A stretch of DNA of 64,000 bases from Cheiracanthium punctorium (lineage: Eukaryota > Arthropoda > Arachnida > Araneae > Cheiracanthiidae), in contig JAWZYV010017527.1 of assembly GCA_038373885.1 (NCBI GenBank), positions 558,001-622,000 on the forward strand, in the 5' to 3' direction. The first letter of the stretch is position 1, and every line of letters starts with the position of its first letter. The translations under genes were made by a program, and so were the position numbers. The notes beneath the pieces are model-generated. The model did not search any database. It was not told where the DNA came from and saw nothing but the letters and a program-made list of their open reading frames with translations. Of the stretch, positions 22,801-29,559 are shown one piece after another.

Positions 22801-22992
22801 TGTTTGAAGCGGCAGAAAAAGAATGTCGCAGACTCACTCGTAGTCCCTGATGTACTGTTTATCCTTGAGGACGTTCCCCTCCTTCTTGCGCTCGTGATGC
22901 TTGTGTCCACTGTGGCGATGACCCAGGACAGCGGAGAACATCGTCATCACCGCCATCAACACAAATACGACTTGATTTCTGCCGAGCAGCAT
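1752..22992 (-). CDS. MCFD2-like: MCFD2-like secreted EF-hand protein, spliced gene of four coding exons (169 aa)
   Basis: The coding sequence is join of the complements 22838-22992, 21520-21606, 3661-3830 and 1752-1849 (510 nt, 169 codons plus stop). Every intron starts GT and ends AG, and the phases fit (2, 2, 1). Residues 1-24 form a signal peptide ending SAVLG, followed by a His-rich stretch HRHSGHKHH. EF-hand 1 is the loop starting DLNDDKQLDG (D84 to E95). EF-hand 2 is DLDQDGYLNFFE (148-159). All calcium ligands are canonical. The sequence between them resembles MCFD2, which binds LMAN1 and helps export glycoproteins from the ER. CGREF1-type EF-hand proteins are an alternative. Human MCFD2 is slightly shorter. 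Intron 2 holds a 13.9-kb palindromic mobile element. The exons are intact, so the gene is probably functional. Confidence 0.85.
1905..2127 (+). repeat. tRNA-derived SINE (family 1), intron 3
   Basis: The head has a box A-like GTGGCTGAGGGG and a box B-like GGTCCCGGGTTCAGAC. The body motifs GGCCTGGAGTTTGG, CATTAGAACC and CCAAGGCA recur at 32472-32662, 48048-48226 and 55207-55428 (minus). Fragments occur inside the palindromic element. This is a Pol III-type retroposon, no longer a functional tRNA. Confidence 0.65.
2992..3501. mobile_element. Fold-back piggyBac-like MITE, copy 1 (TTAA sites), intron 3
   Basis: TTAA flanks both ends. The ends run inward as CCCTTTGAGGCGCAACCC and, from the other side, a divergent CCTTTTAACGCTCAG. 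The body contains two roughly 150-bp arms that are inverted copies of each other (GGCAGCCGTTGCCATCGC to GGCTGTGC). It has no transposase. TTAA duplication and CCC-starting ends are typical of piggyBac elements, so I infer mobilisation by a piggyBac transposase. The small open frames inside mirror each other because of the fold-back and are not genes. Confidence 0.7.
3661..3830 (-). CDS. MCFD2-like exon 3: first EF-hand
   Basis: The acceptor is CGTTTCCAG and the donor GTATGTG. The exon completes Q81, then encodes LHDLNDDKQLDGLELLAAMN and an acidic linker with the motif QNWWNEKFEED. The EF-hand loop has D84, N86, D88, Q90, D92 and E95. Its 170 nt leave one nucleotide that joins exon 4. Exons 3 and 4 lie on the far side of the palindromic insertion from exons 1 and 2. 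Confidence 0.85.
3964..3969. repeat. Left 6-bp target duplication CATGTA
   Basis: CATGTA directly precedes the element start AGTAGTAG. It is repeated right after the other end (17911-17916). In the unoccupied repeat copy near 24221-24260 the site reads CGAACATGTACCATGTAAGG, with CATGTA once at this junction. Confidence 0.85.
4118..4330. repeat. Subterminal direct repeats, left end
   Basis: Four to five imperfect units of about 45-60 bp with the core AAATAAGGRGACTTG and then TTTTTTCAGACTTTAAC. The same array is inverted at the right end. Subterminal arrays of this kind often bind a transposase or an origin-binding protein; that role is inference. Confidence 0.65.
4700..5760. repeat. Internal direct duplication in left arm (offset about 741 bp)
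   Basis: A segment of about 300 bp (from GGATACCCATACATTTTC to GTATTTATCTAAACATT) occurs twice, at about 4724 and 5462. Between them are AT-rich short repeats with the core TTTTAATTTTAAGTTAAAT. The right arm has one copy only. Each copy includes a SINE 3' fragment (4885-4975 and 5629-5719). Confidence 0.7.
6215..6842 (-). other. Candidate outward spliced transcript, left arm (speculative)
   Basis: This mirrors the right-arm candidate (15700-16406). Reading outward, there is a donor ACAGG/GTAAGTG, then an acceptor CTATTTCAG, a 157-bp interval and a second donor CAC/GTAAGTA. No long open frame runs through it, so if transcribed it may be non-coding or encode only short peptides. Confidence 0.2.
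6910..8197 (+). promoter_or_regulatory. Upstream region of the left AlkB-like gene: E-boxes and GATA clusters
   Basis: Four CACGTG palindromes occur (6914, 7059, 7899 and 8060). Two clusters of GATA/TTATC motifs lie at 6936-7019 and 7841-7878. A TATA-like TATACTTAAG stands about 45 bp before the ATG. There is no open frame of note. The same arrangement is inverted in the right arm. Promoter function is inferred from motif clustering. Confidence 0.4.
8198..9745 (+). CDS. ALKBH2-like (degenerate AlkB) protein with NLS and CaaX box, left copy (515 aa)
   Basis: I start at the ATG in TCAAAAATGT; the open frame extends 24 nt further up only from a TTG. Residues 15-80 contain two similar modules (PEFYTQSDADVLLQE, PEFYTESDFGVLQQE), each like the helix before an AlkB fold. 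Residues 82-222 align with ALKBH2: WIPILQKIREDL, FNMVQVNF, ILSFGSKRTLDF, LEHGSM, THGIP, HINLTF. The iron motif HxD is replaced by N144-Y-E146. H199 remains. Both 2-oxoglutarate arginines of PRxNLTFR are H211 and A217. Catalysis is therefore doubtful. PSPKRAKLD (225-232) resembles the Myc nuclear signal. The C-terminal half (235-515) is unrecognised and has a Cys/His cluster CEKKCTCH (463-470). The protein ends CVIM, a canonical farnesylation box. A structural or DNA-lesion-binding role is possible; function is unknown. Confidence 0.85.
   Translation: MSLLESIENNFNIEYTPEFYTQSDADVLLQEIIQLPLDVKPLQSIEKKISPEFYTESDFGVLQQELFQLPLQSSEKKISSTRKVITFADEGINYSLPGATVSVYSWIPILQKIREDLQKVTNYEFNMVQVNFGSEEQPKTVDGNYEDFNLDLSSGVCILSFGSKRTLDFKPANCETATIKLEHGSMCKIYPPTNKLLTHGIPSEPYVTDPHINLTFAKMYIYEPSPKRAKLDNWTDDLYHSLYASVNSTWHLERLIYVSLHDVRTDLEIHIRQFIQNAQLDYIPTGQGVVMNPSTWIEFIVKLLDFNIGHSNSSFICNNQLSVFNDGGKCILQQIYKTADSFTLNPISLTLLNDQVKKLCEMRNEILECILKTLYTMTLPHLILKLKPQKCNREPHCNYDEAKQQLMDIVHQEIFKNIGRVQDHSSHRIHACSNRSHIDEREGLISSKAWFTVDMPYIAREICEKKCTCHYDGEFFSNIFIEDYMKYLQNELFNSFFQPFSDFANSKDDKTCVIM
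9936..9941 (+). promoter_or_regulatory. polyA signal of the left AlkB-like gene
   Basis: AATAAA about 190 nt after the stop, followed by a TGTG-rich stretch near 9962-9995. It is mirrored at 12680-12685 in the right arm. Confidence 0.6.
9990..11275. other. Inner non-coding part of left arm
   Basis: AT-rich sequence without open frames. It is inverted at 11346-12631. Arm differences here include 10171 (G against A in the mirrored copy) and two substitutions near 11180. Nothing else is recognised. Confidence 0.5.
11276..11345. other. Central 70-bp spacer (loop) of the palindrome
   Basis: Pairing stops at TTTTTAAATA / TATTTAAAAA. The 70 bp between are not self-complementary, are very AT-rich and are unique in the window. 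In a snap-back model this is the single-stranded loop left at the turn-around point. Confidence 0.8.
12680..12685 (-). promoter_or_regulatory. polyA signal of the right AlkB-like gene
   Basis: AATAAA on the minus strand, an exact mirror of the left-arm signal. The two genes converge, so their 3' ends face each other across about 3.1 kb. Confidence 0.6.
12876..14423 (-). CDS. ALKBH2-like (degenerate AlkB) protein with NLS and CaaX box, right copy (515 aa)
   Basis: Mirror copy of the left-arm gene and fully open. The predicted proteins differ at one residue: position 263 is Glu here and Val in the left copy (GAA against GTA). All other features match: duplicated N-terminal module, AlkB-like domain lacking the HxD motif and both 2-oxoglutarate arginines, PKRAKLD nuclear signal, C-terminal CVIM. 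Two intact frames with an intact C-terminal prenylation box argue for recent origin or retained function. It converges with the left copy. Confidence 0.85.
   Translation of the reverse strand: MSLLESIENNFNIEYTPEFYTQSDADVLLQEIIQLPLDVKPLQSIEKKISPEFYTESDFGVLQQELFQLPLQSSEKKISSTRKVITFADEGINYSLPGATVSVYSWIPILQKIREDLQKVTNYEFNMVQVNFGSEEQPKTVDGNYEDFNLDLSSGVCILSFGSKRTLDFKPANCETATIKLEHGSMCKIYPPTNKLLTHGIPSEPYVTDPHINLTFAKMYIYEPSPKRAKLDNWTDDLYHSLYASVNSTWHLERLIYVSLHDERTDLEIHIRQFIQNAQLDYIPTGQGVVMNPSTWIEFIVKLLDFNIGHSNSSFICNNQLSVFNDGGKCILQQIYKTADSFTLNPISLTLLNDQVKKLCEMRNEILECILKTLYTMTLPHLILKLKPQKCNREPHCNYDEAKQQLMDIVHQEIFKNIGRVQDHSSHRIHACSNRSHIDEREGLISSKAWFTVDMPYIAREICEKKCTCHYDGEFFSNIFIEDYMKYLQNELFNSFFQPFSDFANSKDDKTCVIM
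14424..15720 (-). promoter_or_regulatory. Upstream region of the right AlkB-like gene: E-boxes and GATA clusters
   Basis: Inverted copy of the left-arm region. CACGTG occurs at 14556, 14717, 15557 and 15702. GATA/TTATC clusters lie at 14743-14780 and 15602-15685. The second cluster also stands just before the candidate outward exon, so it could serve both directions. Confidence 0.4.
15700..16406 (+). other. Candidate outward spliced transcript, right arm (speculative)
   Basis: A donor ACAGG/GTAAGTG (exon end 15779) pairs plausibly with the acceptor ACCTATTTCAG before 16250. The 157-bp interval ends at CAC/GTAAGTA (16406). A later acceptor TTTTTTATTTCAG precedes 17518. The longest frame from an ATG in the middle interval is about 20 codons. 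The splice signals are good but coding content is absent. Confidence 0.2.
16905..16995 (-). repeat. SINE 3' fragment carried inside the palindromic element
   Basis: The minus strand reads GCGTTAGATCCCCTTAG ... CCAAGGCACCCCTC ... CGTGCAGGTTTGCCTTA. It matches the tail of the family-1 SINE at 55207-55428. It shows that the element captured host repeat sequence before it inserted here. Confidence 0.6.
17450..17492. repeat. Short GC-rich stem-loop near the right end (mirrored at about 4388-4430)
   Basis: GGTAGA CGAGT TCTACC forms a 6-bp stem with a 5-nt loop. It is enclosed by GAGG ... CCTC. It stands out in AT-rich surroundings and lies just inside the subterminal array. Its function is unknown. 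Confidence 0.35.
17555..17762. repeat. Subterminal direct repeats, right end
   Basis: Inverted counterpart of the left array: units with CAAGTCYCCTTATTTGA and GTCTGAAAAA. Unit order and spacing differ slightly from the left, so this is one of the less well matched parts of the arms. Confidence 0.6.
17911..17916. repeat. Right 6-bp target duplication CATGTA
   Basis: It directly follows the element end CTACTACT and is identical to the left duplication. Confidence 0.85.
17917..18720. repeat. Long repeat family A with 173-bp tandem units (occupied copy)
   Basis: The repeat begins at about 3949 (TTTTTACTTTCCGAACATG), is interrupted by the palindromic element, and continues here. After a TATG/TGTG microsatellite (about 18020-18075) come units starting near 18111, 18284, 18457 and 18638 (ATTGAGCTCAAATTGG, ACCGGTATTGATTT, GCGCTAGCGTTTAAACG). 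The copy at 24214-24690 has a single unit and no insertion. The start forms a hairpin, TACTTTCC ... GGAAAGTA. Confidence 0.7.
18721..21140. other. Intron 2, non-coding stretch
   Basis: No exon is recognised. Around 19950-20094 there are three repeats of ACCGGATAAAGCGGC-like sequence, ending CGAAATAAGCGGCGACCACTGTA, which resembles a Tigger/pogo terminus. A GC-richer patch at 20480-20720 is unexplained. Open frames here are short and show no family signature. Confidence 0.4.
21145..21456 (-). repeat. tRNA-derived SINE (family 2), intron 2
   Basis: On the minus strand box A is TGGTTAAGGCG (21448-21438) and box B is GGTTCGATATC (21411-21401). A body of about 250 bp follows. It ends 64 bp before exon 2. 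The box A-box B spacing fits a tRNA-derived Pol III promoter. Confidence 0.6.
21520..21606 (-). CDS. MCFD2-like exon 2
   Basis: The acceptor is TTTCATTACAG and the donor GTAAGG. The 87 nt complete E52 and encode HIKEDVQEMYNSDFADKLDD then TEMEIFYFQ, the acidic helix that precedes the first EF-hand in MCFD2 (human has ELQLHYF at this place). The last two nucleotides join exon 3 as Q81. Confidence 0.85.
21751..22282. mobile_element. Fold-back piggyBac-like MITE, copy 2, intron 1
   Basis: TTAA flanks ends CCCTTTGAGGCGCAACCC and CGCGTTAAAGGG. It has the same 150-bp inverted arms as copy 1, with a short extra duplication (GATCTTTTTTGAAGA twice) at the hairpin tip. Confidence 0.7.
22621..22783. mobile_element. 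hAT-type MITE, copy 1, intron 1
   Basis: The ends are CATTGGCGCCG and CGGCGCCCATG. An exact 8-bp duplication TTAGGGGC lies at 22613-22620 and 22784-22791. It shares its core (GGTTACCATGTTG, GAAAACACTGCATAC) with the copies at 41642 and 56104. It lies about 55 bp from the exon 1 donor. Confidence 0.75.
22838..22992 (-). CDS. MCFD2-like exon 1: start codon and signal peptide
   Basis: The ATG stands in CCTTTACCATGC. The residues MLLGRNQVVFVLMAVMTMFS form a hydrophobic signal sequence, followed by AVLG and HRHSGHKHHERKK. The exon ends at GA/GTGAGT. The frame stays open upstream but crosses an acceptor (TTTTTTTTTTCAG at 23029), which limits the exon to 23028, so the first 36 nt are 5' UTR. Confidence 0.85.
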
Positions 22993-23200
22993 GGTAAAGG
23001 ACTCTCGGATACACACTCGAGAAACAGCCTGAAAAAAAAAGGAGTAAATAGTCGCTCTTAGCGAGTGAAATAAAACTGGGAGAAAACTCACTTATCCACT
23101 CTGACTTGGGCGTTCGGAAAGCAACCAAAAGCCTTGTCGACAAGATCTTCGATAATACCAGGGCCATCGTGATTCTACAGGTCCTGCTTGTGCACTCCGA
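22993..23200 (-). promoter_or_regulatory. 5' UTR with a candidate 63-bp intron, and promoter side
   Basis: The interval 23029-23091 starts GTGAGT and ends in a T-run plus CAG, a plausible small 5' UTR intron. An upstream exon would end at 23092. An upstream ATG near 23167 opens a frame that overlaps the main start in another frame after splicing and could act as a uORF. The transcription start is not evident. Confidence 0.45.
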
Positions 23201-23347
23201 AAGAGAACTACGGACATTTCCTCATTGGTTAGATTCGACCGTTAGGACACGTATGTAAGTGCTCGAACCAATAAGTGAGCTTCCGTAGACCACTTTGGAT
23301 GACTCATCGCAATGCACAAGCAGGCCCGGTAGAATCACGATGGCCCC
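23160..23347. repeat. Imperfect inverted repeat at the gene's 5' end
   Basis: GGGCCATCGTGATTCTAC (23161 on) and GTAGAATCACGATGGCCC (23328 on) are the outer arms of a roughly 35-bp inverted repeat including TGCACAAGCAGG. Weaker symmetry continues inward to ATTGGTT pairs. Confidence 0.5.
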
Positions 23348-23504
23348 GATAATACTTACACTATTCCTAAGGAACCAATGTTCATGTTTCCCGGTTATGA
23401 CTGAAGAGAGTTTCCTCGCAGACCTTGCCCTTTTATGTATACCTTCCTGGACTTTGGATAGTTCTTGGGAAGGTTGACACCTCTCTAGGCTGAGTCTGCA
23501 GTAG

Positions 23505-23740
23505 ATCGCGTACGCTAAGGGGAGCTGGCTGTGCACGTAAAACCTGTCGTGGTTCGAATGTCGGAGTCTTGTTCAAACGGTACATGTGGAGTTGTCAAAC
23601 CTGGCACTAGGTCTCTCATATGGAATGGATTGAAAAATAGGAAACCTCTCATAGAGGCCAACGTTGGTCTGTCCACTAGGCGTCCCCATCATGAAATGAC
23701 CAACATCCCTGCCCCTCGTAGCTATCCGGCCATTAGAAAG
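23505..23740 (+). repeat. Probable tRNA-derived SINE (family 3)
   Basis: A box A-like TACGCTAAGGGG (23511) and box B GGTTCGAATGTC (23551) have the right spacing. The body is unrecognised and ends near an A-rich stretch at 23740. Confidence 0.4.
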
Positions 23741-24213
23741 AAAAAAAAAAGAATAATATTAAGTTTTTATAATTTTAGGATAATATTACTGAAGGTGCTC
23801 CCGACCCGCATTGGAAAAATATTGGAGGAGCTGAAGCCCATCCCCCCTCTATAGGTAGCCCCAAATGATTAATTTACAGGAAAAATCTTAAGGCAGTGTT
23901 TCCCAACCTTTTACAACTGCAGGCAAGCTAAAACAAACGAACAAAAAAAAATTATGTGGCAAACTCAATCTCGACTGAGTGAAAAATCGTTGCAAACCCT
24001 ACCGTAAAACGGGGTAATTCTATCAGGCTTTAATAATCGTTACTTTTACAAAGTGGTCCCTTTAAGTCACTGCTTTTGGTTAATAAGTCTCAGTATTAAA
24101 TAAAAAGCAAACATTTTTCGTTTTTTTTTTTTTTTTTCAAATTGTTGCAGAGTGATTTTTGAAAACTAACCGCCAAGGAGGCCAGCTTTGCCACTCCACA
24201 CCTTACAGTTTTT

Positions 24214-24690
24214 ACTTTCCGAACATGTACCATGTAAGGAAAGTATTGTAATCACGAAAAAATTCGACTTCGAGATTTTGGTGTATTTACACGTTTTGAG
24301 GTCTTCTGAATTCAGTGAAGCTATTTTTACGAGATGTATGCATGTATGTGTGTGTGAGTTTGTGTGTATGTGAGTGAACACGATAGCTCCTAAACGGGGA
24401 ATTCGATTGAGAACAGATTGGGTATGTAGGTTATAAACCACCGTCGCAAAACCGGTATTGATTTTGGTGTGTATAGGACATACAGTTTTTCTACAGGGCT
24501 ACGACAAATATTTCTTTTACATTATGGCCTATGGGGAAAAATTCTTGAAAGTGCGCTAGCGTTTAAACGGTGCATTCTGGTATATATGTTTGAATTATTC
24601 ATCGATTAAAATTTATTTAAATGTTTGGTAATGATCTTAATCGTAAGTGTTCGGAAAGCCGAGTGGAGTTACATCAGATTTTTTATTCTT
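24214..24690. repeat. Long repeat family A, uninterrupted copy (empty insertion site)
   Basis: This is homologous to the repeat at 3949-3969 plus 17911-18720, without the 13.9-kb insertion and with one 173-bp unit rather than about three and a half. It reads CCGAACATGTACCATGTAAGG across the target site. Confidence 0.8.
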
Positions 24691-24839
24691 AGTACAGTGT
24701 TGGCCAAGTCATTGGACTCATTTCTCCGAAAATCATGTTTCCTTTGTTTTAACAGCATTTGTCATTAAATTTATTTTAGTTAGGATTCCTACAAAATTTG
24801 TTTGTCTTCATAAAAGCCGATGACGGCTAAGTACTGACA

Positions 24840-25017
24840 GCGCCATATCCAGAAAAAATTTTGTGGGGGGGGGGAACAAATGGTGAAAAAGGCTAAATTT
24901 TCTGTGAGGAGACTAAATTTTTTACAAAAAGGCTTCATCATTATTGTTTGGTTAACAAAATTTTAAATTTCGGGGGAGGGGGGGACCGGAATCCTGGTCC
25001 CCCCCCCCTGGGTACAG
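24840..25017. repeat. MITE-like repeat with G-run and C-run ends, copy 2
   Basis: Same family as 1253-1500, with the core GGCTTCATCATTATTGTTTGG and G-run/C-run ends. It has no coding capacity. Confidence 0.45.
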
Positions 25018-25312
25018 CCTTGAGTACTGACGTTGCAGAATGAATGAAAATACGTCATTGGTGTCATTTCCATTCATAAAGTGATTATAAAAACAACTTT
25101 ATAGGGTGATAACATGTTGTACCAATTCCTACATTTACTATAGAGTCATTCAAAATCGGATAAAGCATCATAAAAATAATGCGACTTATGACGTTCCAAA
25201 ATTAGTTGATTTTAAATCTTATTGTTATTACAGTTAATTTTTTTATGAAAGTTTTTTAACAATTGTTTTACATTTTCGGAGGGAGCACGGGTCCCCTCGG
25301 CACACCCTCCCC

Positions 25313-25845
25313 TTAACCCTTTGAGGCGCAACCTTTTCCCAATGCTGAAAAAAGGGCAGCCGTTGCCATCGCTCGACTTAACTACCAGCAAGATGGCGGA
25401 CGATCGAAACGTTCATCGCGTGCCACAGATCTAGAGACCCTTTTTTGACGACAGCCATCGCCAATTGGGAAAGCGGGCACAGCCAGCTGCGTCAAAAAAA
25501 AAAGGGTCTCTAGATCTGTGGCACACGATGAACGTTTCGATCGTCCGCCATCTTGCTGGTCGTTAAGTCGAGCGATGGCAACGGCTGCCTTTTTTCCAGC
25601 ATTGGACAATCTAACTAGCCGTTCTCGCATTCTTCCATTTTTCAGCAGATGTCAGTGCTGTTAAAAATAACCGTGACAATTTTTTTTACGGGAAATGACG
25701 TGCTTAAAAAGTAAAGGATTTTCGTGGAGCTATGTCACCCTCAGCTATTTTTATAGAACTCAAATCTATTCTTCGTGACTGGCAACAGTCAAAACGTCAG
25801 AGTTGGGTGTTCCCAGAGCGGGAACACTGCGCGTTAAAGGGTTAA
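25313..25845. mobile_element. Fold-back piggyBac-like MITE, copy 3
   Basis: TTAA at both ends; termini CCCTTTGAGGCGCAACC and GCGCGTTAAAGGG. The inverted arms are complete and the tip is altered (GCCATCGCCAATTGGG). Confidence 0.7.
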
Positions 25846-26832
25846 ATAGGCCACTGGCTCAGTGCGCTTGTCTATAATTCGTGGCAATGCTGACGCTGAT
25901 AAAAACGACTTTCTCCTCATACTCCCAATTATCTGTGAAAAACAAGTATATGATCGAAAGGAGTTTAGATGCTAAACTTCAAAGATTAGACTGGCATTAA
26001 AGTTGCAGAACTTGTGCCATTAACCTCAGAACTCGGAAAACTTGTTGGGGCAGAATTCGTAAAAGTATAAATTATATTTTTAAAGAAGAAAGAATAAAGG
26101 TAAGAGAGCAAATAATAAACAGAAAAAGGCAAAATAACGAGAATCGAAATAATAAGGGGAAGGGGGGGGGGAGGAATGAAGACTTGCAGATCTTAAATTG
26201 AGATGATTAAAGCTGGAAAAGAAGGAAATACAAAGGAAGAAAGTTCGTGGTAAAATTACTGTAAGCGGCAAATGGAAGAAAAGAAACTAGTTTTTCTAAG
26301 AAAAGCAATTATCCCGAGTAGTAAAATTTCCAGAAAATAAAAAGTGAGCGGAAGTCATTTTCAAAGTTGCAATAAATAGTCTTCGGTTATATCATAAACA
26401 ATCTTTTCTCAGAAAAATGCAAAATTGAAGGATTAAAATTGCTTAAAACTGAAATACCTTCTATTATTATAGAAACAATTTCATGTTGGTTTGTTTTCTT
26501 CTAATTAGTTCTTTTATATAATGAAACGATTTGGCTCGAATTGCACTCTAATTTTCAGTATCATAAGAATTGTATTCTCATCGTATTTTTCAGCATCAAT
26601 TAAGTCTTTTTTTTTAATATCTTCAAATGAAACTGAACTCAGACTCGGAAAATGAAAAATGCATGAATACAAAGCAAATAGAACATTAACTTATTTTGGG
26701 GGATTTAAAAATCCTGGTAATTGTCATACAATTCTAGATGTTTTTCATTTTATTTCCTTCGCATGCTTGACTTGTTGTATTGTCGACAGATTATCCAGAT
26801 TCACACATGTGTACTTGCGTTAGCCCCCTGCG
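25846..26832. other. Non-coding stretch
   Basis: AT-rich with purine-rich runs (26080-26290). No gene, RNA or repeat family could be recognised. Confidence 0.4.
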
Positions 26833-27272
26833 TTAACCCTTTGATGCGCAACCCTTTCCCAATGCTGAAAAAAGGGCAACCGTTGCCATCGCATCGACGC
26901 TGTGCGCGTACAGCCAGCTGTCGTCAAAAAATTTTCTCTCGATCTGTGGCACGCGATGAACGTTTCGATCGTCCGCCATCTTGCTTGTAGTTAAGTTGAG
27001 CGATGGCAACGGCTGCCCTTTTTTCAGCATTGGGCAATCTATCCAGCTGTTCTCGCCTTCTTCCATTTTTCAGCAGATGTCAGTGCCGTTATAAAGAATC
27101 GTGACCATTTTTTGACGGGGAAAGGACGTGCTAAAAAGTAAAGGATTCTCGTGGAGCTCTATCACCTGCAACTATTTTTATAGAAATCAAATCTATTCTT
27201 CGCGACTGGCAAAAGTCAAAACGTCAGAGTTGGGTGTTCACAGAGCGGGAACACTGTGCGTTAAAGGGTTAA
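26833..27272. mobile_element. Fold-back piggyBac-like MITE, copy 4 (one arm shortened)
   Basis: TTAA at both ends and the family termini. The left arm is cut short (GCCATCGCATCGACGCTG), so only the right arm is full length. Confidence 0.65.
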
Positions 27273-27783
27273 TCGAAGTTCTCTGCTGTCGGATTTTTTT
27301 TTTTTTTTTTTAGACCATTCTTTTACAATCGCTTGCGAATGTTACTTCACGTAAGGCAACTGGACAGGACAACCTTTAAAACATATTTGGCGAGTTGTTT
27401 GTCATGTTATATTCCATAGGATGGAGTTTTGTGGATGCCCAATGGCCATCTGCGACGTCATCACTCCACAAGCGTATGGAGATTTCCATCGTTTGAGAGT
27501 TTTGATCCATATTCAGATTATTCGAATGGATGAATGAAAATCGTCTGCATTTTGCATAAAAGTTGATAAACGTATCGAAAAATAAATAATTCGATATAGT
27601 GGTTAACTTGAACATGGAATGTGCTTATATGTTATGTTCAAACCACTTAATTTAAGTTAACACAACCATGGTTCACACTTGCGAAGAACGGGCAATCAGC
27701 TATTTATTTCTATAAAATGTAATTGCTTAGTTCTTATTTTTTATGTTATTTCATTATCAACATGCCTTTGTTTCACAGCATTT
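27273..27783. other. Non-coding stretch between two elements
   Basis: It starts with a T run and then AT-rich single-copy-looking sequence. No feature is recognised. Confidence 0.35.
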
Positions 27784-27787
27784 ATAT

Positions 27788-28198
27788 GAAGGGTCCACGG
27801 CAAGAACGATGAGAGTCCACTTTTCGTCATTGCTGAAGTTTTTACTGCATTCTGTTGTTCATCAGTGGCACTATTAATATCCGAACCCATAAGGGGAAAG
27901 AACGATGAGAAATACACTGAAAAAATAGCCCAAAGATACAGTCTACTGGGGAAGAACGTGGAAAGTCCATGAACGCCAAACACTAAATACACTGATTTTT
28001 TTGAAGAAGTTAACAATTTGTCTGGTTTCCTGCCTTCACGAGGAATTATATTGAAATATGTAAATTGATATGGAATGCTTTAGTGCGTCGTTTTAATAGC
28101 TGGAATTAATATGGACACTATTAGACTTGATAGTATATTTTTCGATTTTTGGAAAATCAGCTGTATTGGACTCTCGTCGTTCTTCCCGTGGACCCTTC
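27788..28198. mobile_element. TIR element (411 bp) with 4-bp duplication ATAT
   Basis: The ends GAAGGGTCCACGG and CCGTGGACCCTTC continue as TIRs of about 38 bp (AAGAACGATGAGAGTCCA). ATAT lies on both sides. Degraded internal copies of GAAGAACG occur in the middle. It has no transposase; the family is not assigned. Confidence 0.6.
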
Positions 28199-28299
28199 AT
28201 ATGTTACTAAAATGTTCCACCCGCTAGCATTACCGGGTAGTTGAACTAACTCAATAAAGGAGACCCGGGTAGTTGAACTAACTTAATAAATGAGTTTAA

Positions 28300-29554
28300 G
28301 GGGACAGCCTACTTTTAAAATGCCCAAAAAATCGATTTTGAGATTTTTATCTCATTAAATAGCTTACTTTATTCTAAAAAGATTGATACCAACCATTTTT
28401 CTGTATGACATTTATTTGTTGAGATAAAAAGGAAAATGTAAACGCAAGTTGGGCAGCATGCTGTAGAAGCTGCAACTAAGGTTGACACTCAAAGCATAAA
28501 AGAGGGAGAATAGAAATGTACAGAATTTAATTTAGAAACTCGAAGAGCCAGAAAAATGCTCATCAGTTCTCAGTTTGAGGCAATAAAAGAAAACGAAGGC
28601 ATTGTGCATGAAAGCGGAAAATTTTAAATCGAAATTTCACAAAGTCAAATAAAATCAAATTTTTATGTTGCAAAGTAAAAATAAATATATATATATATGG
28701 ATATAATTATTAAAATAACTTCAAAACATGTACTTTACCAATATTAATGCCTTTATATCCTAAAAATGTATCTTTTGTTAAGGTATGTACATATATTTTC
28801 ATATTTACAATTGTCGAGCTTTTCTTTAGACTGATGTTTCTTAAGCCATATTAAAACATATTTTGGGTTAATCATATTAAGTACTCCGTAAAATTATTCT
28901 TAAATAGTAAATGTTTCATTAGAAAATGTTTTTAACTTTTAAAAATTAAAATTTATGTTCCAAAACAACAATTTGAACTTTAATTGGCGTTTTCTCAAAA
29001 CACTGTTTTTCAAGTTTGCGCGCATGATATTTTAAAAACTATTTAAGATATCAACTTGAAATTTTTCTCAGGCATTTATTCTAATATAATGAACAAAATG
29101 AACTAAAATGAAATGGTTGTGTTTCACAGAAAAAAAGTTATGATTGTAAAACTATCAAAATTTTTATGGTAATTTAAATTTTCAGATTAAATGATTTTTT
29201 TTAAATTTAAATTATGAAAATAATTAAACCATTTTAGTTCAGATTGTTAATTTGAATGTCTTGTTTAATTTAGAAAAAAATTATGAGGTTCAAAGGAATT
29301 CTAATTGAGATATCTTGCGCGCAGTGGGAAAGTACCCTTGAATTTTTTTTTCCAATATTGTGTGGTAAAATAATATTTTTAAAATTATCACCTTTATAAT
29401 AAACTAAAATAATATTTTTAATCAATAGAGTAATGTCATAGTAGTTAACTGAAAAAAAAGTTATGTTTCTGCATTCATTCATTATTTTTTTAAAAATTAT
29501 GAAAGTTGATCTAAAACTTATACATTTTCCCATTCTTAAAAGTAGGCTGTCCCC
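28300..29554. mobile_element. TIR element (1.25 kb) at TTAA, non-autonomous
   Basis: The TIRs are GGGGACAGCCTACTTTTAA and its complement, flanked by TTAA on each side. The interior is AT-rich with no usable frame. The TTAA site suggests a piggyBac- or Kolobok-type transposase. Confidence 0.6.
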
Positions 29555-29559
29555 TTAAA

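Noticed and set aside
22859..23167. A 102-codon frame starting MALVLSKILSTRLL as the gene start
   Set aside because: It crosses a well-formed intron and reads out of frame with the EF-hand exons. At most it is a uORF.
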